Part shown: piece after piece, positions 22,226-32,994 of the stretch
How the letters are laid out: the number at the start of each line of letters is the position of its first letter
Numbering within the stretch: the first letter of the stretch is position 1
NCBI GenBank assembly: GCA_025024175.1
Contig: QCXZ01000064.1
Location: 55,325,325 to 55,389,324, forward strand
Origin: Rhyzopertha dominica
Taxonomy: Eukaryota > Arthropoda > Insecta > Coleoptera > Bostrichidae
Direction: 5' to 3'
Length of the DNA: 64,000 bases
Made by a program: the position numbers and the translations under genes
Notes under the pieces: generated by a model
What the model saw: only the letters and a program-made list of their open reading frames with translations
Database searches by the model: none
Told to the model about the DNA's origin: nothing

Positions 22226-24202
22226 TTATTGTCTTCCTCTATAACGCTCGAACTGCGAGCCGGACACCTCATCCGCTAGTCTACACAACACTTCCAGCTT
22301 TTGCGGATCTCTCAGTATGGCTACGGTGTCTACAGTACCCAGCCGCCTTCTCAGCTCATATACCTCAGGATCCGCCAGAGCGCAGGCGTACACTGCATGC
22401 TCGGGAGTCCCGAGCTCACCGCACTCGCATTCTGGAGTTTCCTTCCTTCCAAAACGGTGTAGGTTCTGTGGGTATGGGCCGTGGCCCGACAGGAAATGTA
22501 CAAGTCCTCTTGTCGGCACTATATAGTCTGCATTTCTTCTACCAATGATGGTAGGGAAAAACATCCTTACTCTTGCGCCTTTCTGACTACTTCCCCATTC
22601 TCTTTGCCATTCCTGCATCACCACGTCCCATACCTCTCTCTTTGTGCTCGCCTGCATACCCAGCACCCCCTGCACTTTGTCTTGCCTTCCCCTCCGCAGC
22701 CAGTAACACGCTGCCCTCCTTCTTATCTCCAGGTCCATGGGGATCGTGTCCGTCAAGACAGCCAGGGCGTCGAAGGACACCGTCGAAAAGGCACCGGTCA
22801 CCCGAACGAGGACCCCCCTCTGCATTCTCCTTATGTGCTGTTTTGGTTTCACCAGTAGCAGTCGGTGTGCCCACATACTGGCTCCGTATCCGGCCATTGA
22901 TGCCATTACCACACTCATATACAACTTTATTGCGGGCAGCGGAATTCTGTACCGCCTGCTTGCCATACTTAAGATCTTCTGCATCAGTCTCGATGTTTTC
23001 CCACATGTTTGCTCTATGTGGACTTGGAAGTTTAGTCTTTCGTCCAGCATTACTCCCAAGTATTTGTTCACTTGTTGCCTCTGTATGTGCTGTCCATTAA
23101 GACTGACTGCAGGGTCCCTCAGAAGCCTTCCCTTCATCAAGGCGCATCGTGTCTTTGCCGCGGCTACTTTCATTTTATTTTGGTTGCACCATGCTGACAA
23201 TGTCCTCATGGCGTCCGCAGCTTTATACTCCAGTTCTCTCCTGGAGTCACCTAGTATCAATACTGCAAGGTCATCCGCGTAGGCTATTGTCGCCGCGACA
23301 CTTCGACTTCGGTCCAGCTCCCTCAACAACACGTCCATCATTATGTCCCAGAAGATCGGTCCGCAGATCGATCCCTGGGGACACCCTTTTGTAATATGCT
23401 TCGCCACGGCTTCCCCCGGACACCGCAGCACAACATATCTATCAGTACAGTAACTTCTCAGCATGTTGTAGACCAGTGTTGGACACTGCATCCTCCTTAG
23501 CTCCCGGAACAAGGCCGGCCACCACAGGTTATCGAAGGCTCCGGCGATGTCCACGAAGATGGCCATCACGTATTTCGCATCCGTCCCTTGCACTATCTCC
23601 ACAACTCTGTTCAGTGCATCCTCCGTCGATCGGTTTGGCCTGAACCCAAATTGACTTGGGTGCATACCGTGGTGTTCCCTGAGCTCCTGTATTCTGCTGC
23701 ATAGCAGTCTTTCCAGGAGCTTACCAAGTCCACTCAGAAGACAGATGGGCCTGTACGATCCGGCCAGCCTCGGGTCCCTGTCCTCTCCCTTGCTTAACAC
23801 AACCAAGTCTGCTCGTTTCCATATCGTCGGAAAGCGGCCTGTTTCCAGGCAGCGATTGTATATATTGTAAAGGTCCTCCAACATTTCCTCTTTGATCGCC
23901 TTGATCACTTCTGACTGTATGAGGTCCAGGCCAGGAGCCTTCTTTGTTTTAAGCTTGTTTATCGCTGCTTCAATTTCAGCCCTTTCAAATGACATTCGAT
24001 TTCCCGCCCCGTTATAATGTAGGGTCATCTCGTGTCTCATCTGCACTTGTTCCGGGGTCTCTCCCCTGGGGTCGTCCCCCGGAAGCAGTGTTTCCAACAA
24101 TACGTCCGCTGACTCCCTCCAGTCCCTGGTCATTTCATTCCCCTCCCTTCGAAGAGTAGAAAGCAGCGCCGGCGGGTGCATCTTTTCAGTTGCATTATCC
24201 AT
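22226..24202 (-). CDS. R1-type reverse transcriptase, 5'-truncated but open
   Basis: 658 codons without a stop. Order of features (residues approximate): finger region with KAPGLDLIQSEVIKA near 90-105; SYRPICLLSGLGKLLERLL near 150-170; QFGFRPNRSTEDA near 185; motif A FVDIAGAFDNLWW near 218; CPQGSICGPIFWDIMMD near 275; the YADDLAVLI catalytic box near 310; KYLGVMLDERL near 380; and a C-terminal cysteine-histidine motif (CECGELGTPEHAVYAC) near 610. The endonuclease that should precede the reverse transcriptase is missing. The Met at 24202 abuts the target duplication, so it is a junction codon, not the natural start. No promoter is expected. If expressed, it might still have polymerase activity, which is inference. 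Confidence 0.9.
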   Translation of the reverse strand: MDNATEKMHPPALLSTLRREGNEMTRDWRESADVLLETLLPGDDPRGETPEQVQMRHEMTLHYNGAGNRMSFERAEIEAAINKLKTKKAPGLDLIQSEVIKAIKEEMLEDLYNIYNRCLETGRFPTIWKRADLVVLSKGEDRDPRLAGSYRPICLLSGLGKLLERLLCSRIQELREHHGMHPSQFGFRPNRSTEDALNRVVEIVQGTDAKYVMAIFVDIAGAFDNLWWPALFRELRRMQCPTLVYNMLRSYCTDRYVVLRCPGEAVAKHITKGCPQGSICGPIFWDIMMDVLLRELDRSRSVAATIAYADDLAVLILGDSRRELEYKAADAMRTLSAWCNQNKMKVAAAKTRCALMKGRLLRDPAVSLNGQHIQRQQVNKYLGVMLDERLNFQVHIEQTCGKTSRLMQKILSMASRRYRIPLPAIKLYMSVVMASMAGYGASMWAHRLLLVKPKQHIRRMQRGVLVRVTGAFSTVSFDALAVLTDTIPMDLEIRRRAACYWLRRGRQDKVQGVLGMQASTKREVWDVVMQEWQREWGSSQKGARVRMFFPTIIGRRNADYIVPTRGLVHFLSGHGPYPQNLHRFGRKETPECECGELGTPEHAVYACALADPEVYELRRRLGTVDTVAILRDPQKLEVLCRLADEVSGSQFERYRGRQ

Positions 24203-24216
24203 TATCCATTAGAACA

Positions 24217-24810
24217 CTCGATAACCGTAGCTCGCGAATCATAGCTTGCTCAAAAAAATGGATTTCCAAAATATTTTATTTTACTTTCTATAGCATTGAG
24301 TCCCGTACTCGCTTATGACGGCGCAGCAAACCATAAATAAAAAAGTCTTGCTTACAACACATTTTAAAGCCATGATCGAAGTGTATTTTCAGTAAACAAT
24401 GAATCGCATTTCAAATGACGAAACAATTGATGTGGTTGCATTATAACATAAATCAACAAAGTTTAGCAGCCGCAACGAACAGTTATGCAAATATATCGCA
24501 TAAAAAAAACTGAAACCACATAGACCTTTATTTGCAAAACGAGATAGGTGGCCCTGATCAATCAACAATATAAACAAGCAATGTTTTTATTCCAATGTTT
24601 ACATTCACATTTAATAATTTGTCCTGATTTGTTATATGGATAATATGTTCAATGAAACTAATACAGGTATACCAGCTATATGATTACTTAGATAATGGAA
24701 TTTTCTAGTGGAAGATGAACTGATTGCTTATTATTACACTTAAGAACCTACAGGTATGATTTAATTAGCCTAAACTGTCATGAGTGTCACGTTCTTACAT
24801 CTCATTATTA
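24217..24810. other. Unassigned AT-rich sequence
   Basis: No recognised gene or repeat boundary. The reading frame at 24389-24577 (minus) has no visible domain. Confidence 0.4.
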
Positions 24811-25503
24811 TATGCGTTTTAAGTTGACAGAGGGAAATGTAATAATAAAGAACGAGGTTGTTCCGCTATTATGCGACTGTTAGCCAGACCGGAAACGAGC
24901 CGCAAGGGCCCCGAAAATAAATGGCAATTTATATTTATTCTCCTCTACCTCTAAAATAAATGTCAAGTTTAGGGTAGATTTGTGATTCTTACATGTTTAT
25001 GTTTACAAATAGTATGTTTCCAACAACCCACTGTGATCAAATTATCAGTGCTACGTTAATTTGATAAAAAGTTCACCTATGCTGTTGCTTTTACATTCCT
25101 CATCGCCGCGTCGAACCGCTCGTCGCTGTACACAAATTCCATAACAATGAGCATGCCTTCAGAAGTCATAACTCATAAGTATTTCACTTTTCCTTGGGGC
25201 ATTTTAATTCGCTTGTCACAAAATGAACGCAAACAACAAACTAATAAATTGACGGACTGAGGCTGACGCGTGACGCGCTGACCCCAGATGTAAACAAGCG
25301 GCCATTTACAAGACACCTGACGTCACGGCCAATATGTTCGCGTTTTGGTGGTCCCTTTAAATATTCACATTTTTAATATTCAAAACACACCTTACGATCC
25401 ATTTTTTCGAATTTATAAGCTGTCACAGCTGTTTTGTGGATGAGATGCTACCTATTAATATGCAATTTAATAAAATATAAATACATGGCAAATACCCAAT
25501 TGC
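24811..25503 (+). repeat. THAP-exon repeat, copy 1
   Basis: About 690 bp shared with 37471-38167, roughly 90% alike by eye. The first ~70 bp read, in frame, RFKLTEGNVIIKNEVVP then CDC and a TAG stop at 24881-24883, the end of a THAP DNA-binding domain. After the stop the same frame continues PDRKRAARAPKIN. The remainder is non-coding and includes a TGACGTCA palindrome near 25319. No THAP start is present upstream in this copy. Left and right edges are abrupt, but no terminal repeats or target duplication were found. Confidence 0.75.
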
Positions 25504-26599
25504 TAGTACTGCACTTTTTTTTATACCGTTCATATTTTTCTGGGACTAATTTGGAACAACATCTTGTATATTTTTCTATAAGCAAAGTTGTTCACCTTCC
25601 TCAGTAGTATAGGACATTTTGAAACCGATCTGAAGACTAATAACAAACTAAATATCACACATTCACATAGTGCGTGCAATTCCATAACACCATAAATGTT
25701 TATCCTGACTAGTATTATACCACTGAAATGTTACATTATTTTATTAAAACACGAATTCATTTGTTTAAGCGTAAACAATGTTTGTATGAGAAACCGGCAC
25801 ACAAGGATATTGAAGAAAAATAAAAGAGAATAAAGCCAACAACATAATTCAAAATCTCAAATAAAACCTTAAACATCAAATTTCAATTAGAATACACACT
25901 GCAATTTACCTTACACTTACACTGAATGTCATTTATTTTGGCAATATCTATTTAACCCCTTTTAAAATGGATAATTTATCAAATTCTAACCAAACATTTT
26001 CACCCCTAAATGCAACTCCAGCGAGACTGCTGCAATCAATTTGCCTTCCACTCGAAGGGTCCTATGCCGTCCTACTTATCTAACAATAGGCAAATTGTTA
26101 TTTCGGGAACACGATATCGCAACAAAATTCATACGCCCGCATTACACAACCAGTATGTGTACTGAAGTGTGCCGTTGTTAAACTGAGCATATCAGTTTCC
26201 GCTTTCTGGTAAACGTACATAAATAGAATGCTAGGAAACAACAGACGGGGAACTTCCAGTGATGCCGTGACATTCTGAGTGTAAACGCACAAGTAAATAT
26301 GTTAACACAAATTTTTGAAATCAAATTAATTTCGACGATCAATATAGGCAACGAAGATAATAGGGTTTGGTAATAGTAAAAAAGGCAATTGCAAAATGTA
26401 AAAACAGTTTTCTTCGTTTTCAGCTTCTTCGTTAAAATTTCAGGTTCGTCTCCCTCCGTTTGGTATTCATAAGTATTTCTTCATGTATGTGTCTGTTCTT
26501 TTAGTGATCATTTTGGCACCCTGGAGCTGTGCAGTCTTTTTTATTTGCCGTTTAATGCCTTAGCAAAAGTAATAATTGCATCATGCTGGTGTGGTGCCG
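25504..26599. other. Unassigned AT-rich sequence
   Basis: Nothing recognised. Open frame 26098-26292 (minus, 64 codons) has no visible domain. Confidence 0.4.
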
Positions 26600-27625
26600 G
26601 TCCATTGTCGATACTACTCAAAAGTATCGAAGTATCAAAAATATCGAGTGTATCCGAAGTGGTGACAGAATCAAAAGTATCAAAAGTTGCGAAAGTAACG
26701 AAAGTACCTAAAATATCAGAAATATCGAAACATTAAAGGTATCGAAAATATCGAATGTATATATAATTATTAAAATAGGAGTAGTTTGGAATATGCTGAG
26801 GCGCATCTACAATATATCAAATGTTAGCTCCAGTTATAACTTATGAAACAGGGGAATTACTAGATTATTGTATTCCTAATTCCAGCGCAACAAATCCCCT
26901 GCAATACTCCACGAATCACAACTTTTTCCTTTCACAACTTTACATACTTCTCCTGCTTTATAAATTAATTCCATATTTTGATATATTCAATGCTTAATGC
27001 AGCTAATACACTAAATACTACAAAAACGTCTGTTCTTATACTTTAAACTATTCAGATATTTCGATATATTAAATATCTTTCATGCTGTCAACATTTTGAA
27101 AGCTTCTATTTTTTCGATAGGTAGTTTTGCAACTTTGTATTGTTTCAATTTTCAGTATTTTCATTACCTTTAACACTGCCGGTACACTTTGGATGCTGCA
27201 ATACCTATGAAGCTTCTCGTACTTTAAATTATTGCAATACTCGATATTTTCAATACATCCGATATTTTCAACAAGTCAGCTACTTTTGAATACCTTCGAT
27301 ACTTGAATACCAAGACAAGGTGGTATCGATAATCCATACCGGCAAAAGTAACGATACTTTGAGTAAGTATCGATACTCTATCGAGTCCATATTATCAATG
27401 CTTCGATATTTTCAATACGTTGAATACTTTCAATCCTTCGACACTTTTCAATACTTTCGATAATTTTCAATGCTTTGGTTACTTCGATACTTTTGAACAC
27501 TTTCGATGCTTCGAGACTTTTCAATACTTTCGATACTTGAATACCACGAAAAGGTGTTCTCTATACTCGATACAGCCAAAGGTATCGATACTATGAGAAA
27601 GTATCGATACTTTGTCCAGCTTTAG
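26600..27625. repeat. GTATCGA-rich repeat with oppositely oriented arms
   Basis: The left arm (about 26612-26757) consists of 8-10 bp variants of AGTATCGAAA. The right arm (about 27050-27620) has the complementary orientation, TTTCGATACTTTTCAATAC. Within the right arm a ~90-bp block ending GTATCGATACT is present twice (about 27300-27385 and 27535-27620). The right end TTTGTCCAGC has the look of a hAT terminus with subterminal transposase-binding repeats, but no clean ends or 8-bp duplication were found. Confidence 0.6.
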
Positions 27626-27929
27626 TTCCTATTTTGTACTTCGTGTCCTCTTCCATGGTTGCCCTGTTTGATCGATCTTTTATACTATACGCTACTTTCG
27701 GTTGCGGTGAACTCACATTCTGCTTTGTCAAAAATTCTGACAAGTGTTTTAGTCAAGAAAATTAAATATCAAGTACTCTTTCTTTTCTAATGAAAACATT
27801 ACAACGTACAGTGTTTTTCATCTATAAAAGTGACAGGGCGTCATCAGTGACATCATTGCGCAGTAGCTCTATTTTCGAACAAGGCCAGCTGTTGGAATAA
27901 TTATCCCATAGGCGTCGATACCGGTTTAC

Positions 27930-28232
27930 TAGACTACCGGTAAAGCCGCCAAGAAGGCTTGATAGGTGCAAAAGAACATCTCGAAGACCAACAAAAAGAA
28001 GAAACGCCGAAGGAAGGAGAGCCGCGCCATTCACATTTACAAGGTGCTGAAGCAGGTCCACCCCAACACCAATATCTTCTGCAATATATCCAGAAAATAT
28101 TTTCGACATGCCACTGGTATCGCGATGAATACATAGGCAACCAGGCTCGCCGCGCATATGACAGTACCAAGACAGTACCACTTAATGACGCGGTCACTTT
28201 CTCCCGTGAAGAACGCTGTACTAGCTTCTACA
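27930..28232 (+). pseudogene. Histone H2B pseudogene
   Basis: Plus-strand translation matches H2B from its basic tail to near the C-terminus: TGKAAKKA, then [20 protein letters not shown], the diagnostic [12 protein letters not shown], a diverged histone-fold centre (GIAMNT then stop), ATRLAAHM for the usual EASRLAHY, and PVKNAVLAST near the end. Two adjacent stop codons (TGA TAG) interrupt the tail at about 27959, another falls in the fold, and parts of the middle and C-terminal helices are deleted. It has no start codon. Histone H2B packages DNA in nucleosomes; this is a dead copy away from any histone cluster seen here. Both strands also show open frames in this interval that are by-products. 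Confidence 0.88.
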
Positions 28233-29205
28233 TAATTATGATTATTGCGTTAATTGNAAATCTATTTTAATCTGAATGTTTAAACGAAAGTCTTATGCAA
28301 TCATTTGGTAGGTCGATTTTTATGCAGTTGTTATCTTAGTCATCGAAAGTACCTCTTGTTTATGAGAACAGCGATTGATGTGTAATTATTGTTAGTTAGT
28401 CACCTGGTTAGTCACCTAGTTTCGCGAAACTCCAGTTAGGTACAAAATTTTTAGCATTCCTCCGACTATATCTGAACACTTGCAAAATCGAAACCACGTT
28501 GCTCTCAGCCAAGTTAAAAAAAAGTGTTACATCGACTATCTTTTAAATTAGTTTTAGTTTGTAGCACACATGCCTGAGTTCTTCTGGTTTGTAGAGGTAA
28601 GTTTTAAAAAACAGTAGTGAGAAGGTGGTGGCACTAATGCCTTTAATGTACAACACTAATGTTACTGTGTTATTGTTACAACTATTTTTATTTCAAAGAC
28701 TCTTTTTTATATTCTGATCTGTATCCTTATTATGTGAGTTATGATAATTCTTTGTTCAGTTACTAATTTCATTAATGTTAGTTAATGATACTACATAAGT
28801 ATGTTTTGTTTGTTTGAGATAAATTTTTGTTCAACTTATACTTACAATTCTACTTTGTACCATATGAATAAATGTGTCAAGGACAATATTACTAAGAGAA
28901 AACTTATTGCTACGAAATTGTATAAACAATCGACAAGCACGTACTTTTTACTTCAGCAACTTGAAACTGCTCCTTAAACTACGGTATGTATCGGCAATTT
29001 TGTAACTCATGGCAGAAAGATGATTAGAAGCCACACTGGTATAGCTCAATTACAATCATAAACAAATTTGTTACTACATTATACGAGGCATATTCGTATA
29101 GTTTTTGCGTGTCAGAACAAAGTTGTACGCACGCAGCGCCTTCTATTGATTCTCTGCAAACAAGCGGAAGTAATTGCGTTGTTTCAGTTGCAATCAACAA
29201 AGTCC
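28233..29205. other. Unassigned AT-rich sequence
   Basis: No recognised feature. Contains a near-duplicate 'gttagtcacctggttagtcacctag' at about 28394-28419. Confidence 0.4.
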
Positions 29206-30600
29206 GCGACAATCGTTGCCCACGCCAGTTACGATGTGCGAGCAGTTTTTTGTGTGCAAAAGGATTCTCGGCCTCTCAAATTCACAAGGAGTCATGCCTT
29301 GTTTATGGATAAGCATATGTAAGTGAAGGAAAGGTTAGACAATGGTGGTGAGATGGTGTGCATGACGAAAAGTGGAGTGGCAAATAGAGGTGGGCATTTC
29401 AATTCTTTTCAGTGAGTCAGTTTACTGCATCTACTTCTTTGAACTGAGCTGACTCAGTGAGTCGGCTCAAAAGAGCTGCAAGATCCCTACGGTTCGCGGT
29501 CATAAGAATATCGTCGCGTCTCTCTATCAGTCTATTTGATCTAGATCTCTCGTAGTCTCGTATCCAAGACGTACTTAAAGTCTGGATTTACGTATTTGTC
29601 TTTGTTGGACAAGCCAAATTATCAAATTTAAAATTAAAACCGGAAGTAAACTTGATAACTCCCTCGAATGTCCAGCAACAAAGTTTAAAAAATACTATTT
29701 TCAATTTGATATATTTTTGTGAATTGTAGAGTTGTGTTTTTGCAGTTGTTTGCATAATGATGTTTTATTTTTTGTTACATACTGCCTTTGTTGCAAACCC
29801 ATATATTTACGTTCGTTAAAACGTCAACTTTCAGTTATTAATTACCTGGCTCATGTTTACTTAGATTTTGTAACTATGTACCAGTGTACCTACTTAACAT
29901 GCTGGGAAAAAGAACGTATAGAACAGCTCGCCGGAGTCGTATCAATGAACGATAGCTGCGTTCAGTTGTCACGTTATCAGCCAGCTTGGCAATTCAGTTC
30001 AGTTCGGCGCTAAGCCGGAGAGCTGCTTCTACTGAACTAAGTGAGCTGCCTCAACAGCTCTTTTAAAAGAGTCGGTTCTTCGATGCAGCTCACTTCTGAG
30101 TTACACATCTCTAGTGGCAAATGTCCAGACCGATGAACTTGTTCGGCAGGTGGACCAAAAGCTTCGATCTGGTCGACGACTGACAAATAGTGCTCTAGCT
30201 GATAAATTTCCTTTTGTTCAAATTCAAACCTATTACGGAAACTATTGGATATTACAAACTGTGTGCAAGGTGGGTACCAAAAATGCCACGGGCCAGGACA
30301 AAGAGCAAAGAATGTCAAGTGAACGGGAGCTTTTGGAATTGTTACGGGCAAGACGGGGATTATTTATTTGCAATACCCCCGAAACCATACAATAGTGAAT
30401 GCAACGACGCTCACCAAACTGAGCAAGCGAGCGATGCAAATCGTAGGTGCGAGAAAATGTTCATCCCCACACCGCTACCACAACCAAGGAGAATTTTCGC
30501 TGGGAACTTTCTGACTAACCACCTTACAGTCCCGACCTTGCACCTACCGACTATTTGATCTTCTTACATTTCTAACTTAACAGGAATGAGTTGTCTTTAT
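29206..30600 (+). pseudogene. mariner transposase relic, interrupted by a hAT-like element
   Basis: The N-terminal part (29206-29384) reads FLCAKGFSASQIHKE and CLVYG, then EMVCMTKSG. After the inserted element (29385-30113) coding resumes with VQTDELVRQVDQKLRSGRRL, NSALADKFPFVQI, then YYKLCARWVPKM in another frame. Near 30440-30575 comes HPHTATTTKENF, then PYSPDLAPTDYLIFLHF with the third catalytic Asp. The middle region carrying the first Asp is not recognisable and the second Asp position reads as Glu or is lost. Several frame changes and a stop show a long-dead DD34D-type mariner. Terminal repeats were not found. Confidence 0.82.
29385..30113. mobile_element. hAT-like non-autonomous element with perfect 8-bp duplication
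   Basis: The 8 bp GTGGCAAA occur exactly on both sides (29377-29384 and 30114-30121). Ends are TAGAGGTGGGCA and the near-complement ATGTGTAACTC...ATCTCTA. Subterminal inverted blocks of GAGCTGACTCAGTGAGTCGG type recur near the right end. 729 bp with no transposase. It sits in the N-terminal coding part of the mariner relic; removing it and one duplication rejoins the mariner frame. Confidence 0.88.
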
Positions 30601-32079
30601 ACAAGAGCTAATAAAAAAGTCACGCACAAAAAGAAACTGTCACTTTACTTACAGTAGGCAAAGTTGCTACAAAACTGGATTCCTCATGCTATAGTCCTAT
30701 TCTTCTACAGTATGTATTTTGAAAGCCGCTACTAAAACAACCTTTTTGGCGACGTCTCGACGTCGGTGGAAGGTCTTCTTCAGGCATCAGGAAATAAGTG
30801 ATAAAACAAATATATATAAAAAAGCTTTCATGCTACAACGGCAACGTCCGGTTTTGTGAGATAAGTATCAAATCACAACATTCTGTGTCCCCACAAGTAG
30901 CTAACAATAAGACATAAACTGACATAACATAAACTAACCTTTCCTTACTTTCCTTTATCAACCACCTGCTACCACGGGAAGAAACGGGAAGAAAAAACCG
31001 GCAGGTAAGAAAAAACAAAGAATCACAGTATATTTTTTTAACCTTCGTGGCATTTTTTCTCTCCTGCTGGTAGTAGCTGATGTTAGTTGGTACTTATTTA
31101 CTTATTTGTCATTAAGAGCCAATGACATGAAAAAAATAATAATATTTTGTAAACACTGAAAATTTAGGCAAAAATTAGTTACGGAATTGGTTTTTTTATT
31201 TACCTATGCTTGCCTATCTTCGTAGACCCTATTTTCTCGGTCGTGGTAGCAATCAATTTCCAAGAATATTTTACATCGCGACTTTTAATGTGCTTTGGCG
31301 AAATGTGACAACACTGCAAAGCTCTTCCCCTATGCATATCAGGCTCGTTCTCAACTTATCTTGATTGTTTAGCGAACTGACGGTTCTATCTTGGGGAAGT
31401 GACACGACGTTGTGTGTGTGTTTTCCTTATTATCATATATGGCGTGAAGTTACTTGAAAACGATCCATTTGCGGTTTGACGTGACGCACAATGTTGACGT
31501 AGTGTTTTGCAGACAAGATCGAAACATGTTCCAAGAAAGTGGAACGTGACGGGCTTTGTCTTAGGCGCGGTATAAAATTATATTGCGGAGAACGATGTAA
31601 GAACTGCTACTTGAATGGAACTGATCAATATGCGTGTATACCAATTCCCGGTTCCGGGTGAACGGCGAACCGGCCGAACTTTCAATCGCCTGCTGCGATC
31701 TAATTTATAGAGTCGCTGTTTTGCAAATAGGCGAGCTTCAAACTTTTCTTTTAATTTAAGATATGCCAACACACAATATACGAAAAACAAAAAATTCTGT
31801 AAAGAAACCTGGGGTTACATATATATCAAGAAACCCAATTGACTCGTGAAAGTACGAGCGAAAGTCAGTGATGGTAAACTTTAAAATTACAATTTTGTTT
31901 ATGTAATATAAAATTTCCTACAATTTCCAGCGCCTACTTGAAATTTCATCTCTTTTTCTCTACTCGACAACTTGTACTACGACTGTTCAAATTTAAATCG
32001 CAATTTATTTATTACATATAAATTACAGCAAATCTTCCAAGTTTATTTACTTTATTTTTCTACATAGACCATCTCCTGC
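30601..32079. other. Unassigned, with a possible Penelope-like terminal fragment
   Basis: At 30728-30800 a sequence containing 'ggcgacgtctcgacgtcgg' and 'ggtcttcttcaggcatcagg' resembles the terminal-repeat-like flanks of Penelope-like elements. No coding part is near. The remainder is AT-rich without recognised features. Confidence 0.35.
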
Positions 32080-32994
32080 TTAAGAGGGGCATTTACTTGG
32101 AGCGATCGGGCAAAATGTAAACTATGCAACCCATGTTACCAGCGGGACATGGGACGTAAGAGGGTAGCCGATAGGTAGAAATCACGCAAAGATCGGACGG
32201 GCTAAACTAATATTCGGAAAATTGTTGACTGTAGCGTGTGCATAAAAAAGTAAACATGATATTAGTAACTTACTATGATATTATACCAGGTTATTCAAAA
32301 TATGGAATAACCCATTTATTTCAGTAAATATGAACTATATAACATTTCATTCTAACTGCATGTGGACTATGATTTCTGGAGGAACTTTTATAATAATTTT
32401 CATTCCGCCTCCCCATTGCTTCGGCAGACAGTAAATTAATGTGAAAGAGCTTTTAATATTCAACTTGTCACGTGTATTTAGACATAAAAGCTTAGAATTC
32501 CGGTCATATCGGAATAAATCGTATACCGCACGATCATTCCCGACAGGTTTGTATCTTAGCCTCACTGTTCTCTGTATACCACGCGACGGATCTGGTGGGG
32601 ATGAGCATTCGCATTCCGCTCTCTTGACGGACTCGTACGAAAGGGTTTGCGGTTTTAGATTTTTTGAATGTTTTTACTTATTTATCGTGCTCATGTTTTT
32701 GGTAGTGTACAAAGAAATATGTAGCTACAACGTGGAGTTCGAATTTTTCGTTTATGTGCCTTAGTTTTCGAGAAATAGCTCACCAAAAATACGCATTTTA
32801 AAGCAAAATATAACAACAAATATTTACATTACCGTACCAAATTCAGTAAAAACTCGAACTCTACGTTGTAGCTACATCTTTTGTCATTGCCATGTCAAAA
32901 TTTCACTTCGAAAAAGTTTCAAATAACTCGGTAAAATGTAAAACGGTAGATGCTTAAAATGACCCGCTTCGCTCTAGGTAAACGCCCCTCTTAA
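32080..32994. mobile_element. TTAA-flanked non-autonomous element, copy 1
   Basis: Starts TTAAGAGGGGCATTTACTTG and ends with the near complement TAGGTAAACGCCCCTCTTAA. About 915 bp, 90% or more like 49862-50767. TTAA at both edges is the duplication made by piggyBac-type transposases, so that superfamily is inferred. A minus-strand frame of 72 codons (32347-32565) is also open in copy 2, with an 18-bp in-frame difference; it matches nothing I know. Confidence 0.82.

Larger units (their letters stand above)
21833..24202 (-). mobile_element. R1-type non-LTR retrotransposon, 5'-truncated, with 14-bp target duplication
   Basis: The 14 bp TATCCATTAGAACA lie directly outside both ends (21819-21832 and 24203-24216). 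On the minus strand the order is reverse transcriptase ORF, ~350 bp 3' untranslated region, then a poly(A) tail (seen as a poly(T) run at 21833-21879, interrupted by one ambiguous base). The insert lacks the first ORF and the apurinic-type endonuclease, so reverse transcription stopped early. Perfect duplication, long tail and open frame point to a recent insertion. R1 clade is assigned from motif style and could be a relative. Confidence 0.92.

Noticed and set aside
22481..23394. Several plus-strand and minus-strand frames of 70-180 codons
   Set aside because: All overlap the R1-type reverse transcriptase in other frames and its GC-rich codons; none has a recognisable domain.
27822..28197. 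Minus-strand frames of 119 and 87 codons with hydrophobic stretches
   Set aside because: They are antisense to the histone H2B pseudogene; the plus-strand match explains why the interval is open.
32441..32764. 107-codon plus-strand frame in the TTAA element
   Set aside because: It is not kept open in the second copy, unlike the minus-strand frame, so it is probably accidental.
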